NCBI RefSeq assembly: GCF_037300705.1
Contig: NZ_CP147776.1
Span: forward strand, 1,426,001 to 1,490,000
DNA length: 64,000 bases
Source of the DNA: Massilia sp. W12
GTDB lineage: Bacteria > Pseudomonadota > Gammaproteobacteria > Burkholderiales > Burkholderiaceae_D
Direction: 5' to 3'
Shown here: in pieces, positions 18,876 through 29,627 of the stretch
Layout of the letters: each line of letters starts with the position of its first letter
Position numbering within the stretch: position 1 is the stretch's first letter
Program-made: the position numbers and the translations under genes
The notes under the pieces: generated by a model
Told to the model about the DNA's origin: nothing
The model's input: the letters and a program-made list of their open reading frames with translations, nothing else
Database searches by the model: none

Positions 18876-19436
18876 TTATTTGCCCTGATACTCTAAAGAC
18901 GAGTGGTGCAGATTAATGCGCAGATTGCCCGCATCATCTTTGATGTAGCCCCATGTTTTGTCAACTGTGGTTACTTTCCCTGCCTTGTCGGTGAAGTGCA
19001 CTTTGCCCATGCTGATTGCGCTGTTGCCATCAATGAAAATACCGGCATTCACGGCTTCGCATTTTCTCCAGCCCTTGAGCGCAAAGCCTGTGTCTTTAGG
19101 AAAAGACGCATCGCCGCCAACGAAATAGGACAAGGCGCCGGCGCGCGTCAGGCGGAATGTTTGCGGGTTGACGGTCAGGGTTGGCTTAAAGAGAACTGTG
19201 CCCATCTGGTAGGCATAAGCTGCATCGATCACCTTCCCGGCCAAGGCTTTCGCTGCGGCTTGCCCGTCTTTTTCGTAAGCGGCGTTGATATCAATCAGGG
19301 CATTGCACCAAGCCTGCTGGGCAGAAAGCACTTCCTTTTCTGTGACGGCTTGATTGACAACGACGACTTGATCCGCGCTTGCAATATTTGAAGCCAGCGC
19401 GAGCACTGATGCCAGAACGAGTGATTTGATGATCAT
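18876..19436 (-). CDS. secreted iota-class carbonic anhydrase-like protein (COG4337)
   Basis: A 186-residue protein with a Sec signal peptide (cleavage about residue 24, after IASA) and one compact SnoaL/NTF2-like domain. FKPTL, the ALSYFVGGD segment and the C-terminal HHSS match the COG4337 family that includes iota-class carbonic anhydrases of Burkholderia and diatoms. Relatives are often mislabelled phosphoribosyl-AMP cyclohydrolase. If active it would hydrate CO2 in the periplasm. ATG 19436 has AAAGGA nine bases upstream; an in-frame ATG at 19445 is too close to that site. Confidence 0.65.
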   Translation of the reverse strand: MIIKSLVLASVLALASNIASADQVVVVNQAVTEKEVLSAQQAWCNALIDINAAYEKDGQAAAKALAGKVIDAAYAYQMGTVLFKPTLTVNPQTFRLTRAGALSYFVGGDASFPKDTGFALKGWRKCEAVNAGIFIDGNSAISMGKVHFTDKAGKVTTVDKTWGYIKDDAGNLRINLHHSSLEYQGK

Positions 19437-19974
19437 GCTTATCATTCCTTTGGGTTGAAAGATTCGACAGTTTTTGGTCAAAATCAATTGCGTTTGATGT
19501 GGATATCATGGAGATAGACAATTTTGCCAGCGCAGCCCCGCACAGTGATGGTCGCAGAGCATCGCACCGCATTGCGTCAGATGATGATATCCGCCAGCAT
19601 CATACGTCAATCGTGGGCTGCCCGTGGTTTTTGCCTGTGCCTTCATGCACATGGGGCGCAGCATACACTGATATTGTTGTTTGATCGCAATCGCATATCT
19701 GTAAAAGTGCATGCAGGCCCCAAGCCGGGAGGGCGGCGTCAGTGGCCGGCAATGTAAATCAGCGCGCATGCCTTCGGCCCGGCGTTGTGGAAGGCAGGAG
19801 GCGCCGCTATATCGAATCAAGCCAAGCTTGCATGTTCCCCCATCAGAGCCGATCTCACCATGCGCATAAATGCTGCACTGCAAAATTGAAAGCATTTGAC
19901 CGTCTGCAATCCGCTTGGAAAAATCAAGCGCTTGTCTTCCCCTGTCGTCTTTCACCTGAATCGGAGTGTTTCGC
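19437..19974. other. intergenic region between divergent genes
   Basis: About 540 bases hold the promoters of the minus-strand carbonic-anhydrase-like gene and the plus-strand acyl-CoA ligase. No open frame here has a credible start or family likeness, and I see no clear promoter hexamers or structure. Confidence 0.5.
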
Positions 19975-21666
19975 ATGACTTCCAGCTTTGCCACTGCCCA
20001 AGCTTTAGCCGCCGCCACGCCGTCTGATTTGCCGCGTTCGCCGCTGACCGGCTTGATGATGTATCAACCGCTCTTGATTTCCACCATCATCGAATATGCG
20101 CGGCGCCACTATCCGCATACGGAAATTGTGTCGCGCCGGGTGGAGGGCGATTTGCACCGCTATACCTATGCCGATTGCCATGCGCGCAGCTGCCAGCTGG
20201 CGCATGCCTTGCAACAAGCCGGTGTTGCGCTGGGCGACCGCGTCGCCACCCTGGCCTGGAATGGCTATCGCCACCTGGAAGCGTATTACGGTGTGTCCGG
20301 CATCGGCGCGGTCTTGCATACGATTAATCCGCGTTTGCATCCGGAACAGCTGGCTTACATCATCCGCCACGCCGAAGATAAATTCCTGTTGTTTGATCTG
20401 ACCTTTTTGCCGCTGGTGGAAGCGATTGCGCCGCATTGCCCTGGCGTGCAGTGGGTGGCGCTGTGCGGCGCCGCGCATATGCCAAAGGAAAGCAAGCTGG
20501 CGCAGCTGATCTGCTATGAAGATTGGATTGGCGCGCAGCCGGCGCAAATCGACTGGCCGCAATTTGATGAATGCAGCGCCGCCAGCCTGTGCTACACCTC
20601 GGGCACCACGGGCAATCCGAAAGGCGTGCTGTATTCGCACCGCTCGACCGTCTTGCATGCTTACGGCTCGGCTTTGCCGAACGCCATCAATGTCAGCGCC
20701 TGCGATGTGGTGTTGCCGGTGGTGCCGATGTTCCATGTCAATGCCTGGGGTCTGCCATATTCCACCTTGCTGTCGGGGGCCAAAATGGTGTTCCCCGGCC
20801 CGGCGTTGGATGGCAAGAGTTTGTTTGAGATTTTTGAAAACGAGCGCGTCAGTTTTTCCGCCGGCGTGCCGACCGTCTGGCTGGGCTTGCTGACCTATAT
20901 GAAGCAAAATCAGCTGCAATTTTCCACCTTCAAGCGCACTGTGATCGGCGGCTCGGCCTGTCCGCCGGCGATGATGGACAGCCTGATTGATGATTTCGGC
21001 GTCGAAGTGGTGCATGGCTGGGGCATGACGGAAATGTCGCCGCTGGGCACCGCCGGCAGCCTGATGGCCAGCCATCTGGCGTTGCCCAAAGACCAGCAGC
21101 GCAAGATTTTGCAAAAACAGGGCCATGCGGTGTATGGCGTGGATATGAAAATCGTCAATGAAGAGGGACAGGAGCAAGCCTGGGACGGCAAGAGCTGGGG
21201 CCATTTGCTGGTGCGCGGGCCGTGGATCGCCAGCGGCTATTTCAAAGGCGAGGGCGGCGATGTGTTGCATGATGGCTGGTTTGACACCGGCGACGTCGCC
21301 AGCATCGACCCGGATGGCTATATGCAGATCACCGACCGCAGCAAAGATGTGATCAAATCCGGTGGCGAGTGGATCGGCAGTATTGAGCTGGAAAACATCG
21401 CCATGGCGCACCCTGCGGTGGCGCAGGCCGCCTGCATCGGCTTGCCGCATCCGAAATGGGATGAGCGCCCCTTGCTGGTGGTGGTCAAAAAACCGGACGC
21501 AGAAGTGGATGCGCCGGCCTTGCTCGCCTTCTATCAGGAAAAAGTGGCCAAGTGGTGGATCCCGGATGATGTCGCGTTTGTGGAAGCCTTGCCGATTGGC
21601 GCCACCGGCAAAGTGCAGAAAAACAAAATCCGCGAGCAGTTCCAGGATTACCAATTCCCGGCTTAA
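19975..21666 (+). CDS. fatty-acid--CoA ligase (AMP-forming)
   Basis: A 563-residue acyl-CoA synthetase of the medium/long-chain group. The P-loop-like [16 protein letters not shown] (about 205), the [10 protein letters not shown] core motif (about 345), GWFDTGDVA, the hinge [15 protein letters not shown] and the C-terminal catalytic Lys in GKVQKNK are all present. It activates a fatty or aryl acid to its CoA ester in the cytosol. ATG 19975 is preceded by GGAG eight bases away. A livKHMGF-type operon follows, which suggests uptake and activation of the same or related acids. Confidence 0.92.
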   Translation: MTSSFATAQALAAATPSDLPRSPLTGLMMYQPLLISTIIEYARRHYPHTEIVSRRVEGDLHRYTYADCHARSCQLAHALQQAGVALGDRVATLAWNGYRHLEAYYGVSGIGAVLHTINPRLHPEQLAYIIRHAEDKFLLFDLTFLPLVEAIAPHCPGVQWVALCGAAHMPKESKLAQLICYEDWIGAQPAQIDWPQFDECSAASLCYTSGTTGNPKGVLYSHRSTVLHAYGSALPNAINVSACDVVLPVVPMFHVNAWGLPYSTLLSGAKMVFPGPALDGKSLFEIFENERVSFSAGVPTVWLGLLTYMKQNQLQFSTFKRTVIGGSACPPAMMDSLIDDFGVEVVHGWGMTEMSPLGTAGSLMASHLALPKDQQRKILQKQGHAVYGVDMKIVNEEGQEQAWDGKSWGHLLVRGPWIASGYFKGEGGDVLHDGWFDTGDVASIDPDGYMQITDRSKDVIKSGGEWIGSIELENIAMAHPAVAQAACIGLPHPKWDERPLLVVVKKPDAEVDAPALLAFYQEKVAKWWIPDDVAFVEALPIGATGKVQKNKIREQFQDYQFPA

Positions 21667-21678
21667 GGCGCGCCGTTT

Positions 21679-21712
21679 GGCATGCAAACCGGCTGAACCT
21701 GGTTTGCATGCC
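21679..21712. terminator. strong hairpin after the acyl-CoA ligase gene
   Basis: A perfect 12-bp inverted repeat, GGCATGCAAACC and GGTTTGCATGCC, with a 10-base loop starts 12 bases after the stop. No U run follows, so it may be a 3'-end protector or a partial terminator rather than a classical intrinsic one. Confidence 0.55.
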
Positions 21713-21863
21713 CAATGGGTTAAGCGTTCGGATACATTTGTTGCAAAATAATTACTAAACAGCGATTGAAATCTTTCCTCGCTTTACATCGCGCTGTAGT
21801 GCGCTATATGCTTGCGGCTTGGTTTTACGCTCCTTATTCACTGATCCTTTTTTGCGAGTCGTT

Positions 21864-23096
21864 ATGCGTGCATTCATTCCCGGTTTCGCCGCGTTGTCCC
21901 TGTTCTGCGCCATGCCTGCGCTGGCCGATACCATCAAAATCGCTTTTATTGATCCGCTCTCCGGCCCGTTTGCGCCGGTCGGGCAAAATCAATTTAAAAC
22001 CTTCCAACTCGCCGCCGAGCAGGCCAATGCCGGCAAATGGGCCGGCGAACATAAATTTGAAGTGACAGGTTTTGATAACAAGGGCAGCCCGCAGGAAGCC
22101 TTGACCCAGCTCAAGGCGGTGATTGATCAGGGTTACCGTTTCGTGGCGCAAGGCAATGGTTCGGCAGTCGGCCTGGCCTTGCTGGACGCAATCAATAAAC
22201 ATAATGAGCGCAATCCCGGCAAGGAAGTGATTTTGCTGAATTACGCCGCGATTGATCCGGATATGACGAATGGCAAATGCAGCTTCTGGCATTTCCGTTT
22301 TGATGCGCATTCCGATATGAAAATGGAAGCGCTGACCACCTATATCGCGAAAAACAAAGCCATCAAAAATGTGTATCTGATCGGGCAGAATTATTCCTTC
22401 GGCCAATCGGTAAGCCGCTCGACCAAGGAATATCTGGCCAGAAAACGCCCGGATATCAAAGTGGTCGGCGATGATTTGCATCCAATTGGCCAGGTCAAAG
22501 ATTTCTCGCCGTATATCGCCAAGATTAAAGCCTCCGGCGCGGATACCGTGATCACCGGCAACTGGGGCGCAGATCTGTCACTCTTGGTGCGCGCCGCCAA
22601 AGACGCCGATCTGAAAGCCAATTTCTACACGCTGTACGCCGTGACCTCCGGCGTGCCGACGGCAATGGGCGCGGCTGGCGCGGAGCGCGTGAAAGTGCTG
22701 GGCAACTGGTTGCCGAATGCTGACAATGCCGCCGCCAGCGCATCGGTGGACGCTTTCAAGAAAAAATTCAATGACGATCTGTACACCGCGCAAGCACATA
22801 CCGCGCTGGCCATGGTCGGGCGCGCAGCCAAAGAAACCCGCTCGCTTGACCCGGTCAAACTGGCGTTTGCGATGGAAGGCATGAAGGTCAACAGCCTGAA
22901 TGGCGAAGTCAGCATGAACAAGGTGGATCATCAATTGCAGCAGCCGCTGTACATCGCCACCTGGACCAAAATCAATGGCAAGGACGTCAAATACGATCAG
23001 GAAAACACCGGCTATGGCTGGAAGATCGAACAAAAGATTGATCCCTGGGTGGCGGCGCAGCCCACTTCCTGCCAAATGAAGCGTCCCGCTAAATAA
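21864..23096 (+). CDS. ABC transporter substrate-binding protein, LivK family
   Basis: A 410-residue periplasmic binding protein of the branched-chain amino-acid/amide type. A signal peptide ends at ALA (about 20), and the mature start DTIKIAFIDPLSGPFAPVG is typical, as are QGNGSAVGLALLDAI and VITGNWGADLSLLVRAAKDA. It heads a five-gene operon with both permeases and both ATPases. Ligands of this family range from Leu/Ile/Val to urea, amides and aromatic or aliphatic acids; the preceding acyl-CoA ligase makes a carboxylic acid possible. Confidence 0.9.
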   Translation: MRAFIPGFAALSLFCAMPALADTIKIAFIDPLSGPFAPVGQNQFKTFQLAAEQANAGKWAGEHKFEVTGFDNKGSPQEALTQLKAVIDQGYRFVAQGNGSAVGLALLDAINKHNERNPGKEVILLNYAAIDPDMTNGKCSFWHFRFDAHSDMKMEALTTYIAKNKAIKNVYLIGQNYSFGQSVSRSTKEYLARKRPDIKVVGDDLHPIGQVKDFSPYIAKIKASGADTVITGNWGADLSLLVRAAKDADLKANFYTLYAVTSGVPTAMGAAGAERVKVLGNWLPNADNAAASASVDAFKKKFNDDLYTAQAHTALAMVGRAAKETRSLDPVKLAFAMEGMKVNSLNGEVSMNKVDHQLQQPLYIATWTKINGKDVKYDQENTGYGWKIEQKIDPWVAAQPTSCQMKRPAK

Positions 23097-23125
23097 GTCT
23101 GACGGTTATTTTTGCGGGAGTGCGC

Positions 23126-24073
23126 TTGGAGTTTGTGTTTTTCACCCTTCTGAATGGCTTGGCGTATGGCTTGCTGCTCTTCATGCTGTCTTCAGGTCTG
23201 ACCCTGATTTTCAGCATGATGGGCGTGCTCAATTTCGCCCACGCCAGTTTCTATATGCTGGGCGCGTATGTTTCCTACAGCATTACGCGCACAATCGGTT
23301 TTTGGCCGGCCTTATTGCTGGCCCCGCTGGCGGTCGGCGTGTGCGGCGCGGCCATTGAACGTTACGGTTTGCGCCGCGTGCATCAACATGGCCATATCCC
23401 GGAATTATTGTTCACCTTCGGCCTGTCCTATGTCCTGCTGGAAGTGGTGCAATTGATCTGGGGCCGCGCGCCGCTGCCCTCGCAGGTGCCGGCGCTGTTG
23501 GATGGCCCGCTGTTTTCACTGTACGGCGCCAGTTTTCCGCGCTATCGCGCATTCATGATGTTAGTCGCCTGCCTGATGCTGGGCGCAATCTGGCTGTTGT
23601 TTGCGCGCACCCGCATCGGCCTGGTGATTCAGGCCGCCTTGACCCATCCGGCCATGGCCCAGTGTCTGGGACATGACGTGCCGCGCATTTTCACCCTGGT
23701 GTTTGGCGGCGGCTGCGCGCTGGCTGCTTTGGCCGGCGTGATTGGCGGCAATATCTTCCCGACTGAGCCGGCGATGGCCGGCGCGATGGGGTCGATTATT
23801 TTCGTGGTGGTGGTGGTGGGCGGCATGGGTTCTTTGCTCGGCGCCTTCGCCGCCTCGCTCTTGCTGGGCGTGCTGCAAACCTTTGCCGTGGTGCTGGATG
23901 TGTCCGCCGCCCAGGCTTTGCAGGCGCTCGGCTGGCAGGCTGCGCCCGGCAGCATCAGCCATGCCTTGCTCTCGATCACGGTGGCGCAGGCGGCGCCGAT
24001 TCTGCCCTATCTTTTATTGATTTTGATGCTCTTGCTGCGGCCGCAGGGCATTGCCGGCAAGCGGGTGGATTGA
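23126..24073 (+). CDS. ABC transporter permease, LivH family
   Basis: A 315-residue inner-membrane permease with about eight helices and the family start MEFVFFTLLNGLAYGLLLFM, then LTLIFSMMGVLNFAHASFYMLGAY. The start is probably TTG 23126, with GGGAG five bases upstream; a GTG at 23120 would lie on top of that site. The loop VVVVGGMGSLLGAF, which contacts the ATPase, is present. The stop lies one base before the livM-type ATG. Confidence 0.9.
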   Translation: MEFVFFTLLNGLAYGLLLFMLSSGLTLIFSMMGVLNFAHASFYMLGAYVSYSITRTIGFWPALLLAPLAVGVCGAAIERYGLRRVHQHGHIPELLFTFGLSYVLLEVVQLIWGRAPLPSQVPALLDGPLFSLYGASFPRYRAFMMLVACLMLGAIWLLFARTRIGLVIQAALTHPAMAQCLGHDVPRIFTLVFGGGCALAALAGVIGGNIFPTEPAMAGAMGSIIFVVVVVGGMGSLLGAFAASLLLGVLQTFAVVLDVSAAQALQALGWQAAPGSISHALLSITVAQAAPILPYLLLILMLLLRPQGIAGKRVD

Positions 24074-24074
24074 G

Positions 24075-25332
24075 ATGGCTGCTTTTCTTTCCGCCCATGC
24101 CAGCCGGCTTGTCTTGTGGAGCGGCTATGCCGCTTTGCTGGTCTGCCTGCCGCTGCTGTTTACCCAAGGCAGCGCGCTGTCACTGCTGTCGCAAATCGGC
24201 GCGCTGATGATTTTTGCGCTGTCCTACAATATGCTGCTGGGACAGGGCGGCATGCTCTCGTTCGGCCATGCGGTGTATTCCGGCCTCGGCGCCTTCATGG
24301 CGGCGCATGCCATGAACCAGGCGCGCGCCGCCGGCTGGGATTTGCCGCTGCCCTTGGTGCCTTTGCTGGCCGGCTTTGCCGGTCTGGGCGTGGGCGTGGT
24401 GTTCGGCTGGTTGTGCACGCGCAAATCCGGCACCGCCTTTGCCATGATCAGCTTGGGGCTGGTCGAATTGGTCTCGGCCTGCTCGCTGATGCTGCCGCAG
24501 TTTTTTGGCGGCGAAGGCGGGATTTCCACCAACCGCGTCGGCGCACCCTGGCTGGGTTGGAGCTTCGGCCCGCAAATCGAAGTCTATTACCTGATCGCCG
24601 CCTGGCTGTTTATCTGCACCGTGGCGATGTATGCCTTCACGCATACGCCGCTGGGACGCATCATCAATGCGGTGCGGGATAACCCGGAACGGGTGGCTTT
24701 TTTAGGTTATGACCCAAGCCATGTGCGCTGGCTGGTGCTGATCTTATCGGCATTTTTCGCCGGCATTTCCGGCGGCCTGGGCGCCATCAATTTTGAAATC
24801 GTCAGCGCGGAAAATGTCGGCGCCTTGCGCTCCGGCGCGGTGCTGCTGGCCACCTTCATCGGCGGCGTGGCGTTTTTCTGGGGGCCGATGTTGGGCGCGG
24901 TGTGCGGCGTGCTGCTGGCGGTGGTGCTGCCGGAATACAGCAAAGCCTGGATTTTGTACCAGGGCCTGTTTTTCATCGCCATTGTGTTATACGCGCCGGG
25001 CGGCCTGGCCAGTCTGCTGTTGCTGGCCTGGCGTTTAAGCGTGCGCGGCCTGTGGCGCCGTCTCGGCTGGCCGTTGCTGGGCCAGTTCGTGTCCCTGTTG
25101 TTGCTGATGTGCGGTTTGATTTTGGCGATTGAAATGCTGTATCAAAAAAATCTGGATGTGACAGGCGTGACGCAGATGCGCTGGTTTGGCGTGGAATTTG
25201 ACAGCGCTGCGGCTGCGCCCTGGCTGCTGGCCTTGGGCTTGGGCGGGGCCGGTCTGCTTGGCATGCGTTTGCTGGCGGCGCCGTTCGCGGCGCGCTGGGC
25301 GCAGATTGTTCCGGCGCTCAAGGAGGATGGCC

Positions 25333-25343
<11 letters not shown>
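24075..25343 (+). CDS. ABC transporter permease, LivM family
   Basis: A 422-residue permease with about nine or ten helices. LivM motifs are the GQGGMLSFGHAVYSGLGAF segment and RIINAVRDNPERVAFLGYDP, the coupling-helix region. The C-terminal 90 residues extend beyond the usual family length, with two further hydrophobic stretches (about 330-350 and 380-400). The gene overlaps the next ATPase gene by 11 bases. Confidence 0.9.
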
Positions 25344-26102
<759 letters not shown>

Positions 26103-26106
<4 letters not shown>

Positions 26107-26807
26107 GTTTATTGCAGATCAATGATTTGCACGCCTGGTATGGCAAAAGCCATGTCTTGCACGGCGTCACGCTGGAAGTGGGGGCGGGCGAAATCGTCAG
26201 CCTGATTGGCCGCAACGGGGCAGGGCGCTCAACCCTGGTCAAAGCCTTGATGGGTTTGGTGACACGTCGCGGCCAGGTCAACTGGCGCGGCCAGGACATC
26301 AGCGCCTGGGCCCCGCACCAGATCGCGCGCGCCGGGATTGCCTATGTGCCGGAAAGCCGCGAGGTGTTCCCGGCCTTGACGGTGGAGCAAAATCTATTAC
26401 TGGGCGAGCAAAAGCGCAAAGCGCGCGCGCCGCGCTGGCGGCTGGACGATATGTATCAGCTGTTTCCGCGTCTGCACGAGCGGCGTGATGTGGCTGCCGG
26501 CGTGCTTTCCGGCGGCGAGCAGCAAATGCTGACCTTGTGCCGCAGCTTGATGGGCGACCCGGATTTGATTCTGGTCGATGAGCCGACCGAAGGGCTGGCG
26601 CCGAAAATTGTCGAGCAGGTGGCGAATTGTCTGGCCCAGCTGCGCGAGCGCGGCGTGGCAGTGTTATTGGTCGAACAAAAGCTGACCATCGCCTTGGCCT
26701 TATCGCAGCGTCTGTATTTAATGGGCCATGGGGAAATCGTTTTTTCCGGTGCGGCCCGGGAGTTGATGGACAACCCCGCCATCCGCCGCGAGTGGCTGGA
26801 GGTGTAG
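26103..26807 (+). CDS. ABC transporter ATPase, LivF family (Walker A Lys replaced by Arg)
   Basis: A 234-residue LivF-type ATPase and last gene of the operon. The signature LSGGEQQMLTLCRSL, Walker B DLILVDEPTEGLAP and switch VLLVEQKL are normal, but the P-loop reads GRNGAGRST (bases 26209-26235): Arg stands in place of the invariant Lys. In other ABC ATPases this change strongly lowers hydrolysis. As LivG is intact, the heterodimer may have one degenerate site. It starts inside the livG-type stop codon. Confidence 0.92.
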
Positions 26808-26877
26808 CCTCCAGCCGCCAGACACGGATGCGGGATGTTGAAAAAACAGTCGCAATCTTGAACAACCTTACCAGCCA

Positions 26878-27438
26878 ATGCACCTGATGAATGCCCCCAT
26901 ATCCGCCCTGCGCACCCTGGCGCTGAGTTTCTTTTGCCTGGCCAATTTGCATGCCGCGCCGAATCCGGCAGGCGCTGACAGCTTTTCACCGGATGACTGC
27001 AAAGACGCGGAAAAAGCGCGTCAGATCGTGGCCGAACTGGAAAAACGGCAAGATGTGATTTTGCAGGAAGACGCTGAGCGCAATGCCAAATTGAACAAGC
27101 TGCTGGAGCAAAAGAGCGCCCAGGCCGGCATGGACCGCGCTGCGCGCAGCCGTTTTATGACGCAATTGCTGGCGGCCCCCGGCTTGCAGGCGCACCAGGC
27201 CGAGCGTAAAGATTTATCCAAAGCCATCAATCACTTGATGAACGCCGCTGAAAACAATCCGCCCGGCAGCCCGCAAGCCTGCTCACATATGGTGCTGGGG
27301 TTGACGCTGGCGCAAAAATTGCGCGAGCTGAATCAAAAAGAGCATGAGATTCTGCTGCAGGAAATCAATAAACTGGGCGCTAAAAATAAACCGGCCCGGC
27401 GCGAGCCTGAGCCTGATTCAGGCCGGGGCCAGCCTTAA
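26878..27438 (+). CDS. secreted coiled-coil protein of unknown function (copy 1)
   Basis: A 186-residue protein with an N-terminal signal peptide (hydrophobic LRTLALSFFCLANLHA, cleavage near 27). The mature part is highly charged and predicted helical, with a DC near the start and a second Cys in ACSHM. Its order of motifs, DC..A.KARQ, L.K.Q, RNAKLNKLLEQK, R.RF...L, AER, is repeated in the next gene, so the two are paralogues. ATG 26887 is an alternative start. No family recognised. A Cys pair in an exported protein suggests a disulfide. Confidence 0.7.
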   Translation: MHLMNAPISALRTLALSFFCLANLHAAPNPAGADSFSPDDCKDAEKARQIVAELEKRQDVILQEDAERNAKLNKLLEQKSAQAGMDRAARSRFMTQLLAAPGLQAHQAERKDLSKAINHLMNAAENNPPGSPQACSHMVLGLTLAQKLRELNQKEHEILLQEINKLGAKNKPARREPEPDSGRGQP

Positions 27439-27557
27439 GCTGAAAACAGCAAGCGGCGCAAGCGTGTCAGCCGATTGCCTGTCAGCCGGTGTCAGCTGCG
27501 CTGCAACATTTGCGGATTTTGCTTATCATTTATGCTTTCTTTCATTCGGGAAATATA

Positions 27558-28022
27558 ATGTCTGCCAAAATTCTCCTCCCTCTGCTGTTCTGCGCCCAGT
27601 TTGGTTTGGCGCACGCTGCCCCTAAAGAAGCTGATTGCGCCAATCAGGCCAAGGCGAAGCAGGTGATGGCGGATTTGAGCAAAAAGCAGGCTGAAGATCA
27701 GCAAGCGGAAATGCAGCGCAATGAGGCCTTGCACAAACTGATGGAGAAAAATCCCGCCCTGGCCAAACTGGGCAAAGAGCAGCGCGCCAAGTTTTTGCTC
27801 GGTTTGATGAGCAAACCCGAGGTGAAAGCCATCGATGCGGAGCGCCAGAAAGTGATGGAAAGCATGGCGCAGTCGGTGGCGGAATTGTCCAAGGACAAAA
27901 AGCCGGACAGCGCCACAGAGTGCAAAATCATGTTGAAAATGGCGCAGATCAGCGATAAAACCCGTCCTTTGAATTTGCGCCAGCACGCTTTGCTGGAAAA
28001 AGAAATCAATCAAGCCAAATAA
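27558..28022 (+). CDS. secreted coiled-coil protein of unknown function (copy 2)
   Basis: A 154-residue paralogue of the preceding gene. A signal peptide (MSAKILLPLLFCAQFGLAHA) is followed by ADCANQAKAKQVMADLSKKQ and a Lys/Glu/Gln-rich helical region, with a second Cys in TECKIML. ATG 27558 gives the best signal peptide. The spacing of the two Cys residues (about 115 apart) is alike in both copies, and the 120-base gap between the genes points to a tandem duplication. Function unknown. Confidence 0.72.
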   Translation: MSAKILLPLLFCAQFGLAHAAPKEADCANQAKAKQVMADLSKKQAEDQQAEMQRNEALHKLMEKNPALAKLGKEQRAKFLLGLMSKPEVKAIDAERQKVMESMAQSVAELSKDKKPDSATECKIMLKMAQISDKTRPLNLRQHALLEKEINQAK

Positions 28023-28074
28023 TCCGCACCCCCCGGGATTGCGCCCGCGCCGTGCTCTGCGCCAGGAGATTGCT

Positions 28075-28611
28075 ATGACAAGCGCCTTATTGATCATCGA
28101 TGTGCAACAGGCATTGTGCTATGGCGAATGGGCGGCCTGGCAAGCGCAAGCGCTCATCGGGCGCGTCAATTTGCTGGCGCAACAGGCGCGCGCCGCGCGC
28201 CGGCCTGTGATTTGGGTGCAGCATGAAGAAGACGAGGGGCCGCTTGTATTTGACGCCCCCGGCTGGCGGCTGGCGCAAGGCTTGCAGACTGCGCCGGACG
28301 ATCTGTATGTGCGCAAGCGCGCTTCAGACGCCTTTCATCAAACCGCCTTGCATGAGATCCTGCAGGCGCGCGGGGTGACTAATCTGGTGATCTGCGGCAT
28401 GCAAAGCGAATATTGCATTGACTCCAGCTGCCGCCGCGCGCTGGCCTTGGGCTATGCCGTGCAACTCGCGGCAGACGCCCATTCCACCCTCGACAATCCG
28501 CATTTGCCGGCAGCGCAAATCATCGCCCATCACAACCACACCTTGAGCAACTTGGGCAGTTATGGCGTGCGTCTGCAGGCGCTGGCGGCGCAGCAGATTG
28601 TGTTTGCCTGA
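28075..28611 (+). CDS. cysteine hydrolase, isochorismatase family
   Basis: A 178-residue isochorismatase-like hydrolase. The catalytic Asp is in LLIIDVQQAL, the Lys in VRKRASDAF and the nucleophile Cys in CGMQSEYCIDSSCRRAL, followed by LAADAHST. Members hydrolyse amides such as nicotinamide, N-carbamoylsarcosine or other small amides. AGGAG stands six bases before ATG 28075. The substrate cannot be read from the sequence. Confidence 0.9.
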   Translation: MTSALLIIDVQQALCYGEWAAWQAQALIGRVNLLAQQARAARRPVIWVQHEEDEGPLVFDAPGWRLAQGLQTAPDDLYVRKRASDAFHQTALHEILQARGVTNLVICGMQSEYCIDSSCRRALALGYAVQLAADAHSTLDNPHLPAAQIIAHHNHTLSNLGSYGVRLQALAAQQIVFA

Positions 28612-28757
28612 TGTCAGCGGGATACTTGCAGCCTTGCATGCTTTGTCGCAAAAAAACATGTGTCCAAATCCCCTCACTGCCTTAGCTGTCCGGCTTCTTA
28701 TATGATGGCGCAATAGCCTGATCCAGTTCATATTCTTTTGACAGCGCGCAATCAAGC

Positions 28758-29627
28758 ATGGGACACAACAGTTTCAACATTGCATGGTGGAATACCGGCT
28801 TGGCGCCGGGCGCCAGGTCGAAATCTGCGCAAAACACATTGCTGCTTGCCTTGGGCCTCATTTATGAATTGCTGCATGAGCAAGCGCTTGACCTTTTGGT
28901 CTTGTGTGAAATCTCAGAAACAGAATTGCGCGCGCTGGCTGACTTGCTGGAGGCCAGTCCATGGCGCTTGCAGTCAGGTTTGCAGAGCGTTGGCCGGGCA
29001 AGGTTTGACACCTGTTTTGTGTATCGAGAGGAAAGGTTGGCGATTGCCGGATTGTTGGCTTTGACCCACCCATGCGGAGAGCGGATCCGCCGGCCCGGGC
29101 AACATTTGCGGCTGTTATTAGATCAGCGTGATCAGTTTCATTGCTTTGTCTCACATTGGCCAAGCCGCGTGTATGCTGATAAAGACGAGCGGAATCGCTT
29201 GGGGATGGAGTTGCGTGATGAGGTCAATCGTGTGCTGCGTGGCGACCCTGAGGCAAACATCATCATGATGGGCGATTACAACGACGAAGTCTTTGACGTT
29301 TCAATCACAGAGTATTTGCAGGCAAGCAGAGACAGGGAGTTGGTGCTGAGAAAACGTCATCTATTGTATAACCCGTTTTGGCGCAAACTTGGCGCCAGTC
29401 TGGATGGCGACTACTTCAGCGGCACAATTTTCGATTGGCGCGGTGAATTTACGAGATGGCGCAGCTTTGATCAAATCATGCTTTCCGCCGCGCTGCTGGA
29501 TGGCGCTCAATGGCGCCTGGATGAGAGCAGTGCTAATATCTATTCAAGCGCCACGCTGTCAGCGTGCCTGCGCAAACATGAATTTGATCATCTGCCGGTG
29601 ATACTGAATATGCAAAAGGTGATGTAA
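28758..29627 (+). CDS. endonuclease/exonuclease/phosphatase-family protein
   Basis: A 289-residue EEP-fold hydrolase. The metal and catalytic residues are in order: Asn in AWWNTG, Glu in LCEISE, His in FVSHWPS, Asp/Asn in MGDYNDE, Asp in SFDQIM and the final Asp-His in FDHLPVI. This places it with DNase I/sphingomyelinase-type enzymes, but the target (DNA, RNA, lipid or nucleotide) is open. There is no signal peptide, so it acts in the cytosol. A 155-codon gene starts on the base after its stop, so the two are surely co-translated. Confidence 0.85.
   Translation: MGHNSFNIAWWNTGLAPGARSKSAQNTLLLALGLIYELLHEQALDLLVLCEISETELRALADLLEASPWRLQSGLQSVGRARFDTCFVYREERLAIAGLLALTHPCGERIRRPGQHLRLLLDQRDQFHCFVSHWPSRVYADKDERNRLGMELRDEVNRVLRGDPEANIIMMGDYNDEVFDVSITEYLQASRDRELVLRKRHLLYNPFWRKLGASLDGDYFSGTIFDWRGEFTRWRSFDQIMLSAALLDGAQWRLDESSANIYSSATLSACLRKHEFDHLPVILNMQKVM

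Noticed and set aside
20005-21687. 560-codon open frame on the minus strand
   Set aside because: It is antisense to a full acyl-CoA ligase with all motifs. High-G+C codon use gives long mirror frames, and its composition has no domain.
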